From Nereocystis luetkeana (taxonomy: Eukaryota > Sar > Phaeophyceae > Laminariales > Laminariaceae): a stretch of 64,000 nucleotides of DNA. A program made the position numbers and the translations under genes. A model generated the notes under the pieces. That model saw nothing but the letters and a program-made list of their open reading frames with translations, ran no database searches and was not told where the DNA came from. Shown one piece after another: positions 24,901 to 36,400 of this stretch (the stretch's first letter is position 1; each line of letters starts with the position of its first letter). The stretch covers positions 8,450,790-8,514,789 of the forward strand of contig JARUPZ010000017.1 of the NCBI GenBank assembly GCA_031213475.1, given 5' to 3'.

Positions 24901-27376
24901 CCATATAGTAAATAGGACCAATATTGGCTTGTAAAAAACGGGGAAAACATATACCTCGAGGTAGGTTTTTGTGTAGACCGTAAGTCCTATTACCTATGGT
25001 CCCCTGTAATACGATTTAACATAGTAAAAAAAAGACACAACTAAACATAAAAAAGGCATTCCAGTGATATCGGGTGGAGTCAGTCCCAGTCAGTGACGAT
25101 TTGGCCCAAACGTGCTAGACTCCGTCGTACCCGGCAGCATTTTTTGTTTTGGCATGCGCCTCTTGAAGATACCACGGGTGTTATTATCCACATTTTTGCC
25201 CTTGACTTACTCCCCCCCACGTTCGCTCTTCTTGCCTGGCTGGGTGGAGTAGAGAGTTCCTTAACCCGTCTGGGACTTCAGGCCCGTTTAGGGGGGGCCA
25301 AATCGATCAAAAATCTATGTAGTTTCTACCCACAACTAGACCGAAGTCCTTTAAGGGTCAAGCGGGGTTTCAGCCCCAGAGGGCTGGGCTGCGCTCCTAC
25401 CGTACACGTATATATAGCATGCCTTCATGCGCTTCGTGATCTGACCGGCGCTCACGGCGCAGCCGCCGACAGGTGAGTTGTGTGGGTGGCAAGCAGAGCA
25501 ATAATTGCGTCGTCAACAAACAGCCAACTTGTTTTGTGAGCTTTGTTTTCCGTCTAGTTAGTTGCGGGAGGAGCCGCACAATCTGTCGCACGAAAACAGC
25601 TTGGCAACCAAAGCGCGGACTGAATGTTTGCGTGCGGTAGGACTCATTCCCGCAATACGGCAATAACACAACTATTAATAGTGTGGGAGATATATGTACA
25701 TATTTATGTACACGCATTCTTGAATTTGTTAATCTAGCCTGGGCTAGAATCTCGGGCTCTTGCTGGGTGGGTAGGTCCTACCCTACGATACGCTGCATGC
25801 CGTATCTCAAGTGTACATTACGAGTGCCAATTGGGCTGTACGGTGCTTACGGAATCCATCGCCGCCTTCCTCAATGCAGTCAGCCTCCACAACCAAGGCG
25901 GGCATCTTGTGTCAAGCGTTCACTTTTTCGGTTTGCTGGTGTTTGCCAAACACGTGAAAAACAAGATCGATCCATGTTCTCGTTTGTTTTCCTTGCTGTG
26001 TTTCCACATTCTCAATACAAACCTTTCTTGGCGGCAGTGGATGCCTGCCATGACAGCGGTGCGCCTGCAGGTTTATGAGGATCTTCATTCGAGGAAATCC
26101 GTCCCAGTGGCACCCGAAAACGGTCTGTTTATTGTTTTGAATGAAAAGGGGTATCCTTACGCCGACGACCGATCTCGAGGCCTGGGATAACATCGTTTTT
26201 TTTCGTCTAATCAACTATGGTGGGTAGTTTCTCATTTGAAAAGGCTCATCCTTCGATAGAAACACCACCGGTCAGCAGCATTTTCGACAAAGAAATCTGC
26301 GTCAGACCGTTTATCGTGGCACGTGATATTCCCACTAGAGGCATTCTACGATAGAGGCCCACCCCAGACTTTGCGACTCTCCGCACTTGTGGGGCTCCAC
26401 GCCCCACCCGCACACTGACGTCTGCAAACATCAAATTACATGCCGATGAATAGTCAGACGGCCTAAGCCTACAGAAACGCCATTTTTCGTAGAAAAAAAT
26501 GGCATCCCGACGACATGAGGTTCAGGAGCCCGGTCATTCAGAAAATAGTCCGGCGGAAATGTGCCACCTCTCTCGTGGCATGCGATTACAATCGAGCCAT
26601 CCCACAGTAGGGGTGTGCACCAGACGCTCCCGAGCCCCGACCATTGTGATTAGGAGCAATATCTCACCCGATAAAATACTAGAAAGGAATTTGTTCTTGC
26701 TACCCGACCGGCACTTGTATGCGCTAGTCCTAAAACGAATATACGCGTATATATTTCATCCTGACTGGAAGTTCCTCACTTAAACAACTCGATTGGTAAC
26801 AAACGTTTTGGCCCAAACACCGCTGACCCTACCGTCGGGTGACTCAAATCTCATGGTTGTCATCGCTACCTCGTGGTTACGATGGGGTTGTGAACGTGAT
26901 CTAACGCTTACACGCAGCGTTGCGTCCTGACGCTACCGCTCAACACACAGGGTGCGTGTCGAGGGCCTGTCTCCGCAAGGAGTGACGCAGAAGCGGCAAC
27001 ACCAATCGACCCTGAAGAACAGGCATGCTCGAAATTGAACGCCTCCATACCCGTTCTCCCGAAAATGAAAACAATCCAGGTGGCAGGAGGTGGTGACGAA
27101 CCCGCGGTGCCCGGTAGGAACTGCCGATTCCCCTGGTCGCCTGCATATCTCCGCCACTTTGGAGTACATCGACGGCCCCGAGAACACGCTGGCCGAGGCG
27201 GGTGCCACTAAGGTCTTGACCGTCTGTCAGCTGACGAGCACGGCGGGAGTGATGAAGTTCGACACCGCGGACGTCGAGCTGATGGAAGAAAGAGGAAATT
27301 TCGACGCTGTTGTGCTACATGAGATGGGGCATGTCATCGGCGTTGGGTGAGCTGGAGAGAAAGAGAAATATTTAGA

Positions 27377-27428
<52 letters not shown>

Positions 27429-30400
27429 CGGACGTTTTCTTCTTGTCGTGTTATCTCGTGATTCGTGTGTATGTGATTGCTCGTCGCTAATAAACGCTCT
27501 CAGCTTGAGTGCAGCAGGCACCAACCACAAACGAAGGTGGCCCGGATTTAGGCTGGGATCAAGAGATCAGCACCGCGGGAGGTTGGCCCATACCCGCAGT
27601 AGCTTCCGTTCGGATATATAAACCGTTTGGCTATGGTTCGCACAAAGGAAGATGGGATGAAGCGCCTTCCCAGGACGGGGTTGGATTTGTTGGCATTTTG
27701 GGGGGGGGCAGTCCCAGGCGTCGTTGGTCTTGTTTGTCACAGAAGGTGTGTAATCCCATGCCAAGGGAACCTAAGCTGGTCTAAGGCTCCTCACTTCTGC
27801 CCGAGGAAAACACGTTTTTTTTTTAGAAAAACAAAAAAAAAACGTTTGCAACGCCTTAGACGATCCCGAAAACGACAAGGTCTGCCAGCGAATCAACACA
27901 ACAGTAGAGGGCTGACGGCATTACGAAGACGGGCGCGTTCTACGATAGAGGTAGCGTTTTCCCGCTAAAAAAAAAGTTTTCTGAATGACGGGCCTCCTCG
28001 ACCCAAAGTGGCCGGAATGAAAACCATGTTTTCAAAAAATGACATATTTGTATGCTTGGGCCATGGGATTATTCGTCGGGATGCAAACAGATTCTTGCTG
28101 AAGTCAGTTTTAGGGTGAGGTATGGAGCTCCTTAAGTGAGGAGCCTCCCAAAAATTAGGGAAAACCTCTAGCGTAGAACGCCCCGAAATTATATAACACA
28201 GGGCGGTCCGTCGAAATCAGGGTAAACCTCATCGCGCAGGAAGCGTCGGCGTTGGTGTGAAGACAGTACATACGCGACATGTCACTCAAAAACAATCGTG
28301 TTTCTAGACGGGGCCTGATTCAGTTCCTATTCCTCTGCAAGGCAGGGTTTCCCTCTAATTCGTGTCCCCTCGTTCGGAAGAGAAACCGCCTCCAGGGCAG
28401 CAAAGGTGGACCGTTTTTTTTTTTTGGCTCTGCGCTTGAGGCACTCGAGACATTGTTAAAATAGCACACGAAAACTGACTTCAGCAAAAAACAATTTTAC
28501 ATCCCGTGGAATCATGGCATATGGCCCAAGCAAGCTATACAAAAAAGCGTTTCGAGGACAACTTGGGGATGAGGAGCTCCGTCATTCAGACACTAGCCTG
28601 AGGGGGAAACACCTCGACAGGCGCGCGCTTCGGTGGGGGTATCGCATTAGCAGAACGGGCGTCACCTGGCTTATCCGAGATGATGTTTGCCGCAATCAGC
28701 AAGCCACAGTCGATAATGGTTTAGGCACAGACCGATATTGAACCCCACGCGCGAGGTATCTACAGTAGATATAGATCGAAGATTCTACATCGGATCCGAA
28801 ATATCACGCGTTGCCTTCTTCCTCTTTGTTGACGAGCCCCTGTCATGAGATATAAAATACATTTTTGTAGCTTAAGCATTCGACGCTCCACCGTATCGTG
28901 GCTCGCCCCGAGATGAGGGCACGGCGTTGGCAGGGGGTGAGCCCGAGGGAGGTCTGTCCGAGAGGCCCACGATCGGCATGGGCTTGTCACGAGAGGCGTT
29001 ACTAGTGCACGCGTCGGGGTCTATTACGGGGGACCATAGTTAGTAGGACCGATGGTATACATAAAACCTATATATTTTAACATTTTTACTAACAATATTT
29101 GGTCCTATTACCTATGGTCCCGCGTAGTAATAATAGTAGATCGCGTTCGTTCTTGTACCAGCTGTTGTGAGAGGTCTCCTTGACTCGAGCCTGTTGAGAT
29201 AAAAATAACACCATGAACGGCTACACCTAATTGACATAAACCCATGGATGCACCAAGCAAGATGGTCCTCGGGCACCACAGCTTCCTCCCGCGGACGTCT
29301 GAGCTTCAGTGGTCATTATCACGTATAATAGTATGTTGCTGGTCTTTTTCAAAGCCCAGGACCCTAATTTTTGTTGTTGTTTTTTTTAATCCACGCTGGA
29401 CCTTTCCAGCACTTTGTGGGGAGACTGCTCAAGGTGCAAGGAGGACAAAGACCCGGAGTGGAAGTGCCCGTTGGCTGTCGCCGCTTACAACGATCTGTTG
29501 GGCAACCCGGGAGGAACTGAGGGCGACATCATTGAGACCGGAGGTGGAATAGGTACGCCGCGAGCCTCGCACCTATTAGTTTAAGTTCTAGGAAACATTC
29601 AATATGCTAGCACTAAATAGGGCGAAATTATCGGGGACCATCTTTTTGTGGTCGCTCGACCTTCTGACTACTCTCTCAAGAATTTCATGTACGAGACGGG
29701 GGTCTCGAGAGGTACCAAATGAGTATTGAATCCAGCTAGAATATCTTGTTCGCATGGTGTTGGCGTAGGAAATTGGTTAGCACCAACAACTGAAGCTCAA
29801 CTGGTCATGGAGGCGTGTCTGCCTCCCCGTGCTACACTGCTGTGGTTCTGTGTTGTACTGCGGTAACGGAGGGCTAAGTTTAGGCCCGAGGAACTCCCCA
29901 ATGTCTTTGAGATCTCACTCGATTTCTATTGAGGGGTCTATACGCTATACCGTCGCCTTCGCTTCTGAAAATAAAACGTAGTCCGTGGAAGTGTTCCACG
30001 CCTCACGGACGAATAGATTACGATCTACACGATCTAGATCATCAGCACCATCTACTTACTGTAGATCCCCACCTGTTCTTACGATATGGCGGGGGCACAA
30101 TCAATCTCCGTGGTACGTGTTCAGCCCATTAACCATATCGTGCATAATGCAGGTTGCATGTTGCATGTTTTCCACTCGGTAACATGAGCCAGATCGTACA
30201 GATTTATCTGTTCTGAAAGGTTTAGACCATGAAATACGAAATACGAAATCGTAACGTCAACGTTCGTTGTTGCGTCGTGGGAATGTGACTGTATCAGTCG
30301 CGGGCCGGGCTAGAGCAAGAAGAGCCTAGACGCACACCACGGATGTTAAGCGGATCGCATACCCAAGCTATGCAACCGTTGGCCTACCACCATTTGCGTC

Positions 30401-33400
30401 GCGAGCACAGTACAGCAACCAGCTATTGATCGTGCACTAACACCGATCAGTGCCCACACATGCACACATACGTACATAGCTCCACCCCCCTCCCCCCCCC
30501 CGCTATTTTTGTCTGGATTGGGTTGGCGTCCGTTGGCGACGACACTGTAAAATATGCCGCTCAGTACGTGAGAGCTAGTCACAGGGCACCGTTTTATGTC
30601 CGTTTGTTTGTATATTATTTTGACGGTGGCCCACAGCGGGTCGTCGAGTTAAATCATTTGTGCGAGGTAAATAACGGAATTGTTCGTATTACGCAGTGTT
30701 TATGGTAAGGCAGCCAAGAGAGTACTCCCGTTGCTGTCTCTGGAAGTGGTTATACCGGAAATTTAATTAACTCATTGCAGCTGTCATCCATGTGCAAGCC
30801 CGCCTCACAAGCGGTTCTTAGTAGGATACAGCTCACCCTTCATGCGACTCGTCCTGCACCTGCGCTTCGCGCTTGGTGCAAGCAAGCAATGTCTGCCTGG
30901 CCGGTGAAAACCAGACATAATGTCATGCTCCGTCCTGGCATTGTAGGGATGCGAGGGTATATGGTCATACGACTACGGCCAGGCATGAGATCGAGTACAT
31001 ATCTCCTATCGGGTACGCCCCCCCCCCCCCCCCCCCCCCTCGACCTAGCCGCGCCCCTAACTTGCATGAAAAAGCAATGTATATCGCTCTCGCGTGGACT
31101 CGTGAGCGTGTAATACGGTTCGCTCCTTTAGCCAGGTCAAGTTGAGCTTATTCCCGCCACCCATATTACCGCACACGCTCGCGGTGCTATCCGTGCTGTA
31201 GGCGAACCGTCCAACCGAAACAGTAATAATACCATTTTTGGGCTCTATACTTCTCCGATCGGTTGGGTTCCGCGGGTGACAATCTACCGGCGAGCATGAC
31301 AATTTCCCTGCTCGTACTTTGTGTTACGACTTGCTCCGTCGCGCAGCAAGAAGCTAAGATTAGTGCTTGTATTCTACCGCTTGCACTCTGTTTTGGGACT
31401 CGCTTTTTCGTGGAGAAATGATCTTTGGAGTACGTGAACAAACTTCCTCGAAAAAGAATGTTCCGAGTGAGATACTGAGCTCCTGTTTTTGAGGAGCTCA
31501 GAAAATTAAGACACACGATTTAAAGTTGAGGCACACCATTCATTAGGTTCCACATTGCTCAGCACATACGCGCGCTGTGATAGGGGGGGAGGGGTGGCAC
31601 ATGTTTTTCTTTTCTTGTCGGAACACTTCTCGAACTACCCGATACGCAGTCTGGGTCGCTCGAAGCTGTTGGCCGTGCACCTAGGCTGTGGAACGACTGC
31701 TCCTGGGGCTTCACGCCCACCAATCAAATGCTCTCTAAATGGTCCTTCTGGTGAGGTATAAGATATCCTCAGATATAGTTCTAGGCCTCAGCAAACTTGG
31801 GTGTTATGTTTATCTTCCCGCAGCTTACCGGGCTGGTGCTGCTGTACTGTATGCAAAGTAGGAAGGGTCACCCAGTAGATCCTTGATTTTCCGCCGCCTA
31901 GATTCACTTGGCGGAGGGACTGTTTCGTCTATTTGCTGTTTTCGTCTTGTAGGCCTTCTCGTCTGCTCGCGATATTCACCGCCAGGCACGGGATTGGTTG
32001 TGCGCTCAGCACCACCCGCAATATAATCGGATGTCGGATTTGTTTTGGAGTGGTGCACGGAAGCCGCTCGCTCGAGTGGCGTGGACACGGTGAAGTGAAA
32101 ATGCGTGGGGGTAGACCCCCTTGCAGTAGCACCAGAGTCCGCCTCTAATCCTAGATGAACTAAAACGCCACCCTATAGGCGCGTGCTTTCGGTTGGGGTA
32201 GGTAACATGCCTTGGCCTTGGCGCAGCTTGAGCTTCCCAGCACACATCAAACACACTACGGTTGCGATGTAGGGGATACTTGTCCACGAGCGGTCGCGGG
32301 GAGCTCGCCCAACCGGATACTTGAGGATATTCAGCCCGTGCCACCGTACAACAGAAGCAGCACGGTTCGGCCTAAACATATTTTCTTCCTTGGACTGACG
32401 TGAGGCGTTTCCTCCGAGGAGCGGCCGAATATCTTTGGCAGGCCCTGGATAGCTGCCCCATATCGCCGGAAGGCGCTTCATCACTGCGCACAATCGTCGG
32501 AGCGCCCTCAATATCTACCGAATTTCGTTGGAAGGCCGTTAGTACTACCCGGTACCCAATCACGTTGGAAGACCCTCAGCACCCACCGAATATATTTGGG
32601 ATGCCCTTAACCCTCTGCGAACTGTTACGAGTGCAGTCCCGTTTCGGGGACCAACTACTTGAATTTTGAGTGGTTTGTCCCCAAAACGGCACTGCGGTTT
32701 CTTTCAAGGGTTAATGTTCTTAATGTTTTACATCATTCGTGGCTGCACATCTACTGCGTATACCACACAGGTTTGCACAACTTTTAATCTTGTTGTTGTT
32801 GTTGTTGTTGTTACCACTGTTGAGGGACTGAGATAGAGAGCTCCTATGCTACAATCTAGTGAGGAGCCCCAAGAAAAAAAGGAGCCAACGCCTACCGCGC
32901 CTTGCCTCATTTCTTAGCTGTCGGGCCAGCTTCGGCGCGTTGGTGGCATAGTAGCTAACAATAATGGAATAATACTCAAGTAGTCCTAGCAGGTCCCGGT
33001 CGGGACGTCGCTTGGGCCATCTGGAGCTGTGGCGTTCTGTAGATGGCGCCGTGAAAAACATAAACAAAGATCGCGTACGCTGGTACATGAGACATCGCCA
33101 GTGAGTTTCCAGATAGCACGGCCGATTCAGGCCGCGGCAAGGGGTGTTTGTGAGGGACTCAGAACCGGACCTACAGCAACTGCGCCTTGTGTTGGGCGGG
33201 AAGAACATATACACTTCCATCCGGCGGATAAGTATCGCGAAAAGGACACAAATACAGTCCAAACATCTTCTGGAAGATGCATGAACAGAAGGGTGCTGTT
33301 GCCACCGACACTGCCAAGGGGGCCCTCACAACTGATCCCGCTGTTTTGGCGTGTGGTCATCCGACAACCGCCGACGGATGTATGTTCCTTGCTGGGTTGC

Positions 33401-36400
33401 GTCTTCGTACAGCAGTAGCAGTGCCAGAACCTTACAATGAAAGAAAGACCGGCAAACCCTTATGGTTTTCATCGGTGAGGTCCTCGCTTTTCAAGCCTTT
33501 AATCATTGCTTTTTTACAGTGAACTCCGGCTCAACTCGCGGTCACAAGGGTTTCCCCGCAGGAACATTGTCGAAAAGAAGAGCCCTGGTCACAGGTGTGT
33601 GTGTGTGTGCTATTATTACTTCCCCCCTCCGTTCCTCGCGTTGGTGTAAACTACGCATAGGCCCCAGAGTTTCCCATCTGCACATGAAAAAGGGTTTCAG
33701 AGCTAAAAATGGCAAAGCTGACGTCCGCCGGTTTTCCCTTGCTTGCCGCGCGTTTTCCCCCCCTCAACCTACGGCGTTTCGCGTAAAAAAGGAACGGCGT
33801 GCGGTCACTTCTCTGAAGATATATTCGGCGACGAGCTAAGCTCGGGCGGAATAGACGCTGTGAGTGTTCCGACATGGATGAGAGCGTATCACTTCGACTG
33901 TTTAGCCATACGCGCGGATCAGACTGCACGCCCTAGAAATGGTCGCGCCTTGCTTTTAGCCGAGCCATACAAGAAAGGTGTTGGGGTGTAATCTTTGGAG
34001 GACAAACATTTGTCGCTAACGGCGATTAACTCAACTTCGAATCTCCCGCTATACTGGGGTGCCTGATGATGACAGCATTGAAGATAGAATCATCCCACCG
34101 TACGGGTTAAACTGTTTGCCTTCGGAGGCAATACTTTCCGGCCGGTTGGGCTGCTCAAGTGAGCAACGAGGAGTATACGGACCAGCATGACATAGGCTAC
34201 TAGTACATATTACGGGGGGACCATAGTAAATCGGATCAAATTCTGTGAACTAAAAACAGGTAAAAAATACATGTTTTTGTGGGTACCATACGTCCTATTC
34301 CCTATCTATGGTGCCCTTGTTACGGTATCTGCTTTAGGACTACAGTATGGGCCCGCCCAACACGAAACACCGTATCTGGGCAACAAGCCTGAGATTCTTA
34401 CTGAGACGAAGTCTTCGAACAACCTTGAGCATAGGCTACTATATAGGGTATAGTGTGGAGTTCATTCACCACTGACATGTTTTTCTTGATCCAATTTTCT
34501 TCGCGTTCTCCCGAAAGTGAGCTTTATGTCCTGATTGGGCACTCTCTAAATGGTGGGCGTATACTATAACGCATCGGAATTTGATCGGATTCGCCCCAGT
34601 AAGATTCTTCGGTGCTATATTTCGGGGGATAGATTGAAGAACTCCTCAGGTTCGGAGCTATAGGACTAATAGACGCCAACTTTACTTTGGCTTTGCTTGA
34701 TATTGTTGCAAGTTAAACGGTTAGCAGGGAGGCGAGCTATGGGAGAGGTCGAAGCAACCTATTCATTGTCCTCGGAGGCTCCTGACCTTGAGGAGCTCTG
34801 TGTGTATCTCACCCAAAAGCTGGATTCTTCCGAAAAGCTCAATCGCCTTTACCACACGAATCACCCCAATGTCTACATACGCACATAACGGTAACACTAA
34901 GGCTATCGCCATTCCATTTGGCATCTATTACGGAGGACCATAGTAAATCGGACCACATATTGTTAGTAAAAATAGGAAAACGTATGTTTTTTTTTGTGTG
35001 TAAGGTAGGTCCTATATGCTCTGGTTTTCCCGTAATAGCAATGCGCAGCGCTTATCTATATCCCACCATCCGCATACAAACGGGCAACTAGGACCCGATG
35101 ACGTGAAACATGGAAGGTGACGTTCAAAACTTGTTCGAAACCTTGAACTCTGTGATTTTACCCCATACGTACGGATATACCTTCTAAACAATAATTTTCG
35201 TAATTGTACGAGGTCGCCGTGTGGGTATGTGACGTTTCTGACTGTTGATAGTAATGATCCGCGAGGGTCTAGTGAATCGCGTTTGGGAGGGCGGGTGTGG
35301 GCGGTATGTCGCGGAGTCAAACAAACACAAAACATTAACACTTGGAAGAAAGCGGCGGGGAAGTCAAATTACCGCGAGTGGCCCTAAGCCACACAGAAAA
35401 AAAAGAAAACCCTAGACTTTTGCGCCTTTGTGTGAGTGTGCTGGTCACGATACGCCGCTCCTTCGACCCGTCGACATCCAGCTCACCTTATGCCCTTGCC
35501 GATTATTCGATCCTGGAGAGACGCAAGCTCTGTTGCCATGAAACTGCGCGAACACTACTAGCGGCATGGCGCGTTCTGAACGAACTTCCTCCTCCCTGTC
35601 TTCGCAGCAAACGCATGATGTGAACGCCCCACTGTCGAAGATGACGGCTGCCTCGCTTGACGACACCGGCTACGTCGTCGACGCCACCGAGGTAAGATGC
35701 ACCATTTTTGCCCCACGAACACAACTAAATAACAGCTGGTGAGAGATAAAGGGTAGCCTGTATTACGGACATACATAAGGGCTCGCTCTTTGGATGATGC
35801 CCCGAAAAGGCCGGAGTAAGAGGGCGCTCTCGGCGGCGAGCGTTGTGACGCTGATAGTTCCCGAGTGTTACTATGTGCCTGGTATCTGGTACATATATGT
35901 GTTTGATCGGTAAGGCACACCTACGAGCCTAAACGCCCTCCTGTCACGTTTGACGGGGGAAACGTTGGTTAGGAGCCAGTAGAGTCATTCGTGAAAGGGT
36001 AGGTGGCAGCGTTAATATTTTGATGCAGTTTTGTCAGGTATCCAGGTCTGATTGACAGCTCCTCTTCCATGCTTGAAGTCATTGGATTCTACTTGCAGTT
36101 AGTTGTTGCCGTATAATAGGCGGATGATATGACAGGAATAATAAGCGCTGCTTATTGTCAGATAGATGGTCAATGGATTACGTCATAATAATACACACGA
36201 CTAAGACCTGGTAACATATGACTTGTTATACGAACATTTATATGGCTCACGCTTTGGATGACGCCCGAAGGAAATCAGATATATATATATATGTAGAAGC
36301 CTTATTCGGCGGCGAGGGTTAACCCAACCAGTGTATCATAGGTTGTTGTAAACGCTCGAGGTCGATCAAGGATGGTGTCCCAACATGGCTCTCAGACTCA

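Noticed and set aside
27509..27784. Frame with NEGGPDLGWDQE resembling a protease segment
   Set aside because: It looked like a continuation after HEMGH, but the exon at 29410 restores GTLW exactly and explains the splice.
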